This document shows positions 1 to 10,100 of a DNA stretch of 64,000 bases, piece by piece (the stretch's first letter is position 1; each line of letters starts with the position of its first letter). Source of the DNA: Thunnus maccoyii (Eukaryota > Chordata > Actinopteri > Scombriformes > Scombridae); assembly GCF_910596095.1 (NCBI RefSeq), contig NC_056540.1, positions 10,533,001-10,597,000 on the forward strand. Direction: 5' to 3'. The notes under the pieces were generated by a model that was not told where the DNA came from, ran no database searches, and saw only the letters and a program-made list of their open reading frames with translations. The position numbers and the translations under genes were made by a program.

Positions 1-182
1 CCAACATCACATTTGTGCAGACAAGTGAATTCCTTTGCTTGAAATACAATGTAGGGTCCTGCTTGATACTTCAGCAATGTTCATATTGCATTTAATTTCA
101 TACCTGTAATGTTTAAATTGATTACATACTACTGTCAGTTAGTAGTCAGAATGTAGGTTTGTTGCATTCTCCCCTTTCACAG

Positions 183-356
183 AGTATGTACATGCCACTG
201 TATGAAACATCACAGAATTTCAAATCTATTTCGCCTATCCCTGAAGTCTGTTGGTCAGCTTTCAATGAAAACAAAAAGATACAACCTGCAACAAAAGTTC
301 CAGTCAGATTCAGTGACCTACAGTGTATGGTCCAGACATTATATGCTTTTATTTAG
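183..356 (+). CDS. Possible terminal coding exon of an unidentified gene (partial)
   Basis: An open frame starts right after a good splice acceptor (pyrimidine-rich run ending CAG at 180-182) and ends at a TAG at 354-356. A polyadenylation hexamer AATAAA lies downstream at 510-515. The 57 residues begin SMYMPLYETSQNF and include SISPIPEVCWSAF and QPATKVPVRFSDL. The composition (Pro, Trp, conserved-looking short blocks) looks more like protein than like random AT-rich sequence. I do not recognise the family. Upstream exons would lie left of the window. It could equally be a chance open frame, and the acceptor is the main support. Confidence 0.3.
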   Translation, partial: SMYMPLYETSQNFKSISPIPEVCWSAFNENKKIQPATKVPVRFSDLQCMVQTLYAFI

Positions 357-431
357 AGGTAGCTAGTGCAATGCCCGTTCGAAATGTGCCTGTTCGGAAC
401 AGGCCGATTGCTTATTATTTCTCGAGAACTG

Positions 432-474
<43 letters not shown>

Positions 475-1400
475 ACTGACAAACATATCAATTAAAATGA
501 TAAGGATTTAATAAATTAAATGGTTTTAATCCAGGCAGAAACTTCACCAGTGAGACTAAACTGACGTTGACCCGTAGAAGCAGTTTACAGCCTTCCATTG
601 GTTGATCTGCTGCTGATCAAACATGTCTGTACTCCTATTGGCTAGTTTTACTGCCTCCGCCTCTGTTTTTTCTCCTGTGTACGCTCTCTAGAGCAGTTTA
701 ACTGGGTGGGGCACATACCTTTGTCCCGCTTAGCAAGTCAGAGCCCAGAAGCTCCACCCCGCTGTGATGTGACGGTGTTTGTATCAAACAGTCCGTGTGG
801 TTTGATACTCAGACTCAGACACCGAGCTGAGCTGCTAGCTGTTTATTATTTATTTGTGCTTTAGAATGTAACAGCTGTGAAACAATCAGAAAATAACGTT
901 GTATGTCTGTCATTCACAGGCTTTCTCTCTCTCTCTCTCTCAGAGAAAACTTTCCAACGCTATCTCTCTGTCGCTCACTCGTCCTCTCAGCTCGCTCGAT
1001 CTTTCTTTCTTTTTCTCTTGTCTTTTTTAAAATGAGTCACGAAACCCACAACAAAGCATAACTTTTAACATAATCAGACGAAGAGAGATGTTGTTCCCTC
1101 ATCTCTCTCATGGCAGGGTTGTACAGCTCTGACCATGACATGTAGTCACAGAGCCCAGAAGCCCCGCCCCAATGATGCAGAGCAAAGTGGTTTGCTGATC
1201 GCTTGTTTATTACAAGTTTATTAATATTAAACGTGTCACGTGTCCAAATTGCACCAAATTCGAAACTGCACTCCCTTGTGTCCCCAGCAATATACCCGCT
1301 AAATGTGAAGTAGATCGGAAGAACGGTTCTCAAGATATGCGAAGGACAAACATACAGACAAACAGACAGAGATTTCTTGCTTTACATTGAGAGATATACC
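353..1400. repeat. Suspected old interspersed repeat with internal direct repeat
   Basis: The stretch contains diverged near-palindromic text (for example TGTTCGGAACAGGCC near 390-404). A phrase with the block CAGAGCCCAGAAG followed by a GC-rich run appears twice in the same orientation, near 738-800 and near 1149-1200. It ends in a run of short CAGACA-type repeats near 1350-1375. No long open frame is present. This pattern suggests a decayed non-autonomous transposon, but I cannot assign a family or exact ends. Confidence 0.4.
436..472. repeat. (TA)n microsatellite
   Basis: About 18 uninterrupted TA units. Confidence 0.9.
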
Positions 1401-3277
1401 TAAAGGTGCCCATGACCGTTGCAGTAAAGAGCAGAAAACAGCAGCATGCAAATAGCAATCTGCATATTCATACGTAGTACACCAAAAATAAATGTAACAA
1501 ATGAATAAATAAGATCTCTCTCATACTAAAATGTACTTTACCACTGTATTTTTTTCAAGCTGAGCATGCAGCTGGTGAATACATTTGAATTCAAAGTAGC
1601 AAAGACAGCTAAAGGAGAATATGACACATTTATAGAAATGACATTATTCCTGTTCAGCTGGGACATTTCAGCCGATACTCAAGAACATGTTCCTGTATTA
1701 CCTTAAGCTAAAAACTGGAGAACTGACCCCTGTCAATGAAAGATGTAATGTCTGCTATTGCTCAATACACAATGAATGGGCTCCGTCATTGACCTCAATC
1801 TTTGGCGCAGCTGCAGATTCTATGTGCCAGTGATATCACAAATTCACAGCTTTTTAGCTTTAGTCAAGAGTGATGCCAGTTGACAGATATTTAATAATAT
1901 GCCCTGAGAAACAGCAACGATGTGAATTCTGCAAATTATTGTCATTCTCCATTTTTGTGAATGACAGCCATGATCTGTACACATGGAGTATGTCTCTTAC
2001 CAGGAAATGTTCTTTCATCCATTTAAGGATCACATTTCATGATGATGTTGATTTCGACAAACAAAATTCTAAGACTTTTTATCCTGTTGACAACAATCCT
2101 CAGCTTTGGTTTTTATGGACCACGAAACTGAAAATCAGTGGGAAAAAGGTTCCTCAGAATCACTGATTCCAGTTCATTAACTATATATTAATATGCTGAT
2201 TCAGGATTGATGTTGTCCGCCTTTCAAGTTTCCTACGTATTGATGTTGTCCACCTTTCAAGTTTCCTGCGTATTGACTGTTTTAAAATGTAGGTGTTCTT
2301 TTACATGACATGACAGGAAGACAAAACACTGTCCATGGACCTAATATCAATTATAAATATTAAAAGTTGAATTACAGTAAACCACAGCAACAAAGAGGTG
2401 ATGGTACAGAACTGTGCTGCTGCCTCAGGGCCTGATAATTGAGACATCATTTGATATAAAATTACATATTGTGTCACCTCTCATCTATATTTGGCTCACC
2501 CCCAGATAGGCACACTGAAATGATAAAGAACGGCTGCCGCAGATGACATGAGACATATCAAAAGCTATGCAATAAAAGCCTTTTACAGAAGCAAACTTTT
2601 TCTCAGAAATAATTATATGTATAATATTACATACAATGTACTTTTTACAACACAGCAGGTTATGATACAGTACATCATTAAACAAAACCCTCAAAATGTA
2701 GCCAACAAGTACACTAACCCATACATTCAGTGCATCCAATAAAGTGTTAACTCTGCATTTCATTCTGAGCATTACTTTTTTGGTTTGTTTTAGACATGGC
2801 ACTAAAGGAATAATAGTAGGATAATGAAATGTGGAAAGATGTTTGACTCAGTATACAGTATATATATATATAAATATACAATTATACTGCATATTTTATT
2901 ATTCTCTATTATTTTGTTCTATGTTAAGACATTTCAATCACTGTTGTTTTTTCTGATTTGTTAGATAGACTTATAAGACAGACACAAACATTACCTTCAT
3001 GAGTTATTAATCTTGCACAAAGCTCCATCTTAAACACGCCACTAGTGGTCACTAACAAGCCTTGAAGTCCTCTAATCTACACTATGTGATCAGAACATGG
3101 CATATGGTGTTTATCTGTCAGCCTGTGAACTGTGCCATTCAGGCCATCACACAGCAGGGGTTGAAGTGGGTATCGCGCTGGGTGACTGCCTTCTGAACTT
3201 CGTCTAAACTCTGCTGTTAGTCCTCACTCAGTAAATGACTTAGTAAGAGCAGATCAACATGCTTACAGGTCACAGAG
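1401..3277. other. Intergenic stretch without recognised genes
   Basis: AT-rich sequence upstream of the insulin gene. Open frames here are short, lack splice context and show no recognisable family. Apart from the small tandem duplication listed separately I see nothing specific. Confidence 0.6.
2206..2271. repeat. 33-bp tandem duplication, two copies
   Basis: The copies at 2206-2238 and 2239-2271 match except at two positions. Each begins ATTGATGTTGTCC. It looks like a recent local duplication with no coding content. Confidence 0.85.
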
Positions 3278-3347
3278 TTAATGAGAGGACCTTAGCGTTT
3301 TCCGCTGAGGCTGACAAAGGCCAGGTGGAGGTGAGGAGTTATAAAGG
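3278..3347 (+). promoter_or_regulatory. Candidate insulin core promoter (TATA box and TAAT A-box)
   Basis: A TATA-like element TTATAAAGG lies at 3339-3347. A TTAAT motif at 3278-3282 is about 60 bp upstream of it and resembles the homeodomain (PDX1-type) A-boxes known from insulin promoters. Together they would place transcription start near 3370, in the non-coding first exon. The element identities are inferred from motif and position only. Confidence 0.5.
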
Positions 3348-3369
3348 GGAAAGGTAGACAGGTGGAGAT

Positions 3370-3457
3370 GTTCTCTGTACCTGTGTAGTCCTATAGGCCT
3401 GGGCCCTTTTCATTCCTAACTACCAGCTGCTCTGCTGCACTGAGGCCCCAAACACAG
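3370..3457 (+). other. Insulin non-coding exon 1 (5' UTR)
   Basis: The exon ends at a strong donor, CAG followed by GTAAGC, at 3457/3458. Vertebrate insulin genes have an intron in the 5' UTR, and the coding exon below begins with an acceptor 11 bases before its ATG, so a separate leader exon is required. The 5' end is approximate, set about 25-30 bases after the TATA box. Confidence 0.55.
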
Positions 3458-3535
3458 GTAAGCAAGTTTCTCTGTATTCCTTGTTGTTGTTTTCAACTTT
3501 TAAAATTTATGTGTATAATTATGGAGCACAAAAAA

Positions 3536-3780
3536 TGACATTAGCATAAATAAATAAATGAATAAATGCAGAAATCAATAAATAAATGTAGAAATAAAGA
3601 AATAACCTAAATAAAAGTTGATATATGGAAATGTAGAAATAAATTCAAGACATTAATTCATTTATTTCCTTTTTCATTATCAAAATGTATTTATTTTTAA
3701 TTAATTTAATTATTTATTTCTGCATTTATTTATTTAATTATTATTATTTTAGCATTATTTTATTTATGTATTAATGTATG
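3536..3780. repeat. AT-rich inverted repeat in insulin intron 1
   Basis: Left arm (about 3545-3640) carries AAATAAATAAATG-type units and ATGCAGAAAT. The right arm (about 3690-3760) carries the reverse complement, with ATTTCTGCATTTATTTATTT. It may be a short MITE-like element or a TAAA-rich simple repeat that expanded in both orientations. Confidence 0.5.
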
Positions 3781-5202
3781 TATGTGTGTATGTATATATG
3801 TAGGTATGTGTTTATTTATGTTTATGTCATTATTTGTGCTCTATATATAATAACCAGGATGAAAGTAAAGGGTAGCATGGGCAGGATGTATAATTCAGCC
3901 AATCTGCTGTGCCAAGGAGCCTGGCATACAGCCAAGAGGGATAAAGGAATGGCGCGCCAGATAGAGTGCTCTGCCAATGTTGTAATGCCTGGCACAGGTG
4001 TATTGTTAAAGACACTGTTAAAATGATTCATTTTCAATCCAATAATCTTCAGTACACTATAAGATGTCCACAAAAGGTCTATATAGTCTCTAAATGACTG
4101 CTAAATATGTTTTTCACCTTGAAACAGGAGCTGAACTTCAAACCCTGGAGACTATCCATCACAAATGGGATTTAACTAATAACACTAATAACAATTCTGT
4201 AATCTTGGACGGATCGTTCCAACTCTTGAGCGCTATAGCTGCTATACTGGACAGCAAGGTGGGGACTGACCTTGAGGACACTGACAGTATCCACGATGGT
4301 GATTTTGGGACACATGCATTCTTTCTAGTTTGTAATGGACGGTGCTACAGTAAAGTTAAGCTCACCTGGGGATAAAGGTAAAGCAATAGGAGTCAAAATA
4401 AAATCAATTTTCAGTTTAGTTTGATAGGGTTTGTGCAGCAGAACATTAAACAGAACCTTGAATAGCTGATCTCCAGAATGTTGTTCACAACTATTATTTC
4501 ATGAAATGTCCAAATCAATAAGATAACATACAGTTTTGGGGTCTATTTTCTCTTCAAAACTATCTGATTCTTTCAGGATTTTGAGGTTTTGTTACCACAT
4601 CAGCCGGGCAAAAAACAGCTTGAAGACCACCTAGGTCATCAAGATGTGATTTTTTTTTAACTCCTCACTTTGCTTAATCTTTGACTTTGTCTGCTGAGGC
4701 TCGCACTAATTTGTAAGATTTAGAGATTTGAGTCAGATTTCATCCAATGACTTTTTCACAGACCTTGTTTCACTGCAGCTTTTTTATCCTGGCCTTTGAT
4801 TTCCAATGAAAAAATGAATTATTCAGTTTTCTACTCACTTCAAAGCCCTTATTTTGAGTTGGGGTTTTGCTGCGTGCCTCAGTGTTGTCTCGACGCTATT
4901 ATATTCTCAAAGCCTGGAGCTTTCTGGTAGAATTTCACAGGAACATCGCAAAATATATCTGAAATTATGAAAAGAAAGTGTTCCTCTAATGCCTGAATGT
5001 CATCAAGAAAGGTCTGATCAAATTTGAGCATCACTTCATCCTCTAGCTTTCAACCATCTGACCCTCAGGTATAAAATATTGATAGGTGGTTTCAGTTCAA
5101 CCCTTTGTCTAAGATATTTTGAAACCTAACATCAAGATTATATCAGATATGTGAGCTATATCTGAACTTTTCTTTGTGTTCTGTCCAAAAGGTCTCCATT
5201 CT

Positions 5203-6236
5203 ATGGCCCGGGTACCATGGTCGGTGTCCATGCTGTTACTGCTGGTGCTCTGCTCTCCAGGGGTTGCCACTGCCCCCGCCCAGCACCTGTGTGGCTCCCA
5301 CCTAGTGGACGCCTTGTACTTCGTGTGCGGAGAGCGTGGCTTTTTCTACAGCCCGAACCGACCCCACAAGCGGGATCTGGAGCACCTGCTCGGTAAGACC
5401 ACATAAACTCTGGAACAGTTTTGACTTCTTTTGTAAAATAAGTTCTAATTGTTCCCTTGATGGTGGGAGTTCAGAAAGGAACAGCATGACATTGCCCCAA
5501 AACCCCAGACTGGCTTTGTGTCTCAAACAGTTTTTACCCACCATGTTCAAAGTTCAAAATCAGCCTAATGAGAATGCCAATTTGGATGCTAGCTAAAGGA
5601 AAGATGTTTAGGGACAACATGCTGGAAACTTTACTGAACTAAAGCTATGTATTTGACCAAACCATCATTAGTGTGCAAAGCCTCTCTCCCGCCTCTTTTG
5701 AATTCCGTGATGTGGCCGGGCTTTTGGTGTCTTATCGTTGCTTTCAACATCTACGATGTGACAAATCCAATAATCACGAATCTTGTGAAATCCCCAAATT
5801 CCTCATTACGCTATTCCCGAAACATTATTTGGATCTTCGGCCTCAAACATACTATTGATGTTTTGAAGTCAACTTTAGAGGTGTAAGCTATGATATGCCT
5901 CTGTTGGAGCTCCGTCATATCTCCTCTTGAAGTAGGGACTAACAAGACTAAATGGATTGGGGAGATCAGATTACCTAGCCATTAAGTCTCCATTAAAGTG
6001 TGAACAATCTAAATGGTAGTTTGAGGAACTGGAGGTTTGCACAGTGGCAGGACTTAACACAGGGCTAAGGAAACTTTCTTCACTTCAAAGGGTTCCTGTC
6101 TAAAAGGGCGAGACAGGAGCAGAGGCTGTGGAAGGCTCTTTCTGGCCGTGATGAGCCCAAGGTGAAGAGAGGCATCGTGGAGCAGTGCTGCCATAAACCA
6201 TGCAGCATTTACCACCTGGAGGGCTACTGCGACTGA
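5203..6236 (+). CDS. insb: Preproinsulin (divergent, probably the teleost insulin-b paralogue)
   Basis: Coding exons are 5203-5392 and 6091-6236, giving 111 residues. The hormone is secreted and signals through the insulin receptor. Residues 1-23 are a signal peptide (hydrophobic core MLLLLVLC). The B chain starts near residue 24 and contains [20 protein letters not shown], with the receptor-contact GFFY at 46-49. A Lys-Arg site lies at 56-57. The C-peptide spans 58-88, a second Lys-Arg lies at 89-90, and the 21-residue A chain spans 91-111. All six cysteines are present (30, 42, 96, 97, 101, 110), as is the zinc-binding His B10 (33). The phase-1 intron inside the C-peptide is the classical insulin intron. 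The ATG at 5203 is the only one giving a proper signal peptide. Odd points: A18 is Gly, A21 is Asp, B17 is Phe, and the C-peptide is basic with an internal Lys-Arg. HKPCSI in the A chain resembles zebrafish insb from memory, hence the symbol; the paralogue assignment is less sure than the family. Confidence 0.95.
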
Positions 6237-6335
6237 CTCGTCACTCCAAAACTAGCACCACTCATAGCTTGTAAAAAGGTCTGGAAGTCCATTTCCGGCC
6301 GAATACTTGCTGGCTATGTCTTATCAACTGAAGGA

Positions 6336-6341
6336 AATAAA
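6336..6341 (+). terminator. Insulin polyadenylation signal AATAAA
   Basis: This hexamer lies 100 bases after the insulin stop codon. No closer hexamer was seen. Confidence 0.7.
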
Positions 6342-6608
6342 GCTTCATGGCCCATAACCCAAGGCTCCTCTTTGCAAAGATGTGAATTTGTGTTCTTTGT
6401 AGCTGGTATATAGAGTAGAAGAAACATGGGGTGTAATAGCCTTTTTGCCTGTGCTCCAACATGTGGCTGCAATCCTTGAGTGCTCTCTACTGGCTGAAGA
6501 CAGACATGGCCAGTGAGATCCAAGCAACAAAAGCTTTGTACACATTTTAAGACTTAAAATGGGGGAAAAAAATGTCAGCAATACTTTTGTTAAACAAGAG
6601 TATTAAAC

Positions 6609-6614
6609 TTTATT
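6609..6614 (-). terminator. hmmr polyadenylation signal AATAAA
   Basis: TTTATT on the plus strand reads AATAAA on the minus strand. It is about 520 bases past the hmmr stop and leaves only about 270 bases between the two convergent polyadenylation signals. Confidence 0.6.
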
Positions 6615-7136
6615 TACAAAGAAGAAAGGTTTATAAAGAGCTATCCCACATGAAATGGTTACTGGTTATGCTACCCCAAGTATTGCTACAGAAGTTACAA
6701 AATATAAAGATCAAAACACATTAACAGTTAATTGTATGTTACATTTTTATGCCGACTATGTTTTGGTTCTCTGCAATGTCAACATTTTAGACTGGCATCC
6801 ATTCTATTTCCTAATTATTTTTCATACTCTTTCTGTACAAACACTCTTTTTGAAATCAACCCTGCAAATTATCTGCATGTGACAATTTGACACGAGAGGC
6901 ATTAAAACAAAAGATGCTGGAATGCAGTTCTTACATTTAAGAATTATAAATTACTGATAAAAAAAATTTAAAAATAAAAACAGTAATAATTAGTTCAAAT
7001 ACAGATAAAAAACATCCAAGTGAAAGAGGCTGAGTCATTGCTTACATGGATGGATGAGTACTCGAAAGAAGACCAAACCTTAGAAATGAAATTTGTCAGC
7101 CCAGTAGTTCAGTTCTTGTCTAATTGCATAGCTCCA

Positions 7137-10100
7137 TTACAGATAATGATTTCCTGACAAAAGAAACAAAGAATTAGGCTTTGACACAAATATCGCGACA
7201 ATTACATGAAGGTGAAAAAAACCTCCGTTCTTGTCGACTGTCTGTCCGTTTACAAGTTTAAAATGATCAAGTGAAGTGTCAGTTTAGTGCTCACCTTCTT
7301 TACGAGATGCAGTTGTCTCAGTTTGCCTGTTCTCCTTATCATGTTGGAAAGCTTTGCTGGGATCAAACCTGCGGCGAGGAGCACCGGGGAGCTTTGACTT
7401 CAGCTGCTCCAGATCACTCTTCTGCCGGCTCACCTGGGAGCGAAGCTTAGTCACCTCCTACACACATGAACGCGCACGCGCACACACACAGCCAAGAAAA
7501 GGGGGATCAAGTACAAGCTCTTGTGTTTGAGACAAAACAGTCCAAGGTATTGAAATGGCTGCCTGGCATACAATGCTGCTTCTCCTGTTTTACCTGTTTC
7601 AGGGAGATGTTCTCATCTTTCAGCTTTGAAACATGTTTGATCTTCTGCTTCTGGTTCTGGTGACCCAGTAGACGAGCGTAAGCGTCGGCCAACTTGTTTA
7701 ACTCCTCCTGGTTTGCTCCATTTTCATTGAGTAGAGCACTTCGTTCTGCAGCAAACGCATTGAGCTGTTCCTGTAGGCACACCAACATGAACATTGAGAG
7801 GGTTATATCAGATTCATTTCATCTAACTTTCACCTGCATTAATATATTTTAGCCACTTGGGGGCAGTAAACAGACTGTAAAGACAACACTAACATATCAT
7901 AGCACTTTAAATTGGGCGAACATGTTAGCAAACAATTGTCTATTTACATATTGAGCAGAAGCCAAGCATTCATTTTGAGTTATGATTCTATCCATCTGAT
8001 GAATGTGAATCAAATATTCACTATCCTTTTAGCTGTTTCAGTCCCAACATACTCCTGATGAGAAATATCTGGCTCATTAGCAGCTAAATGTTCCACTGTG
8101 TTCACCAGCTAGTCAATAACTTTGTCTGTCTGCTGTTGGGTGCTAGGTAGGAAGAATACAGTGGGTTTTAAGAGCTTTTTCATTGAAGGGAAAACTGCCT
8201 GCTGTGACTGGAAACAAGTGAGATTGAATCAAAACAGTAAAGTTGCCACCATAAAATCAAAACAATGAGCTGAAAGACGCTAAAATGCTCCACAGACCTA
8301 AAGGGAACTGCAGAGTTGGAGAGTTTTTTTCCCCATTGTTAATACAATATAAATATATTGATTAATGCAGCTTTAATGAAAGCCTTCAGAAAGACTGTAA
8401 AGAATATTTTATGTTAACTGATGTGAAAATTACTAACCTGGAAGGGTCCAACTTTAGCAAACAGCTCATCATACTGTCTCTTCCAGTGTTCCGTCTCTGA
8501 GCTTGGGGAGCTTTGAACAAAGTAAAGATTAGTCAAAATTTGCAAAATGCAAATAAATACTTTTTTATTAATACAACCTTGCTCACCTCTTCTCCTGTGC
8601 TTCACTTATTTGTCTTTGGAGATCTCGCCGTTGCTCCTCCATCTCCCACTGCAGTGTTACCTTCTCCTGACTCAGTATCTCCACCTGCTCCTGCAGAGCT
8701 CGCCTGTCTTGTCTTTGTTCTTCCAGCTCGCACTGCAGAGCCTGTGTCTTCTCCTCCATAAGGTCTAATTGGGCCTGAAAGCTCACACCCTCTTGCTCAA
8801 CTTCATCTAGGCGAGACTGAAGCTGATTTCTGTCCTGCTCTGCCGTTTCCAGTTGATTTTCAAGCGCAAGCCTGGACTGGTCTATGAGTTCTACTTGAGA
8901 CAGAAGACTCTTCTTTTCCTCATCTATTCTCTCAAGCTCAGTCTGCAGTCTGAGCACCTCTAACCCGACCTGCTGGTGGTCTTTCCTTTCAACCTCCAAT
9001 GCTCCTCTATCCTCTTGAAGGGCTCTCTGAAATTGAACTTTCTCTTCTCTTTCTTGTAGGAGTTGTTCCATTATTTCCTCTTTTTCGTGGCTGATCTCCT
9101 CAAGCAATTTCTGGGCTTTTTCCCTCTCATTTTGGAGCTGAGTAACATTCTGGCCTCTCTGTTCCTCTATTTGCTCCATTGCCTCTTCTTTTTCTTTTGT
9201 CTGCAGCTGTAGCTCCTGCTGTAGCTGACTGATCAGAGCAGCGTGGCTCACCTCCATGGCCTTCATCGCCTCATCTTTTTGTGCAAGTCGAGTCTGCACC
9301 TCTAGCAACATTCTATCAAGTCAAGGAAAAAGAGAACATTTAAAAAAAAAAAAAGGTGGAAAAGTGGCAGCTATTTCAATACAGACTGAAAGTGAGTTTA
9401 AAGCATACCTTGCATTCTCCTCCCTGGCTTTCTGTTCGGCAAACTGTCTCTCCCGGTGCTCCTCTAACCCCTCCCGCACTCCCTTGATCTCCTCCTCCTT
9501 CTGTTGAATCACTTTGTCCATCTCCTCCTTCATCTGCTGGGTCACTCTCTCCACCTCCGCTTCCAGATTTTTCTGTCTCTCCTCTGCTCCCCTCAGAGCC
9601 TCTTTGGTGCTGAAAGGAAGACAAGCAGTCTGTGAAGCTTACAGATTCACAAACCTTTAAACTTAACGTGAACATGAATCAAACTGACATGCCAGAAATA
9701 CTGACACTTGAGCGCTCACCTTTCCAGTTCTGTGACAGTGTCTGCCATTTTGCTCAGCGAGTTTGTGTGTGTCTCTTGGAGTTTTCTCATGGCAGCTGAA
9801 TGTTCTTCTTCCAAAGCTGACACATCATTGCTCTTACTAAAAATGACAACACAGGATTGATGACTGTAAAAAGTAGGAATTTTGATTTTTATAACCCTAA
9901 AACACATGATTCACTGTGTCAAAAAACTGACATAAGCATCAACCAAAGATTACTGGGTTTGGAAATATACCTTAAACTGAATAGTTGGACATTTTGGAAA
10001 ATATGCTTATTCAAAAAGATGAGAAGATAGATACCACTCACATGTTTGTACGCTAAATATGTAACTTCAGTCACCCACTAAGCAAAAAGACTGGAACAAA

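Noticed and set aside
2485-2802. 105-residue minus-strand open frame
   Set aside because: Cys/Ile/Phe-rich with no homology or splice context; chance frame in AT-rich DNA.
4094-4375. 93-residue open frame in insulin intron 1
   Set aside because: No recognisable family, low-complexity Asn/Thr stretch, and no transcription evidence; intron background.
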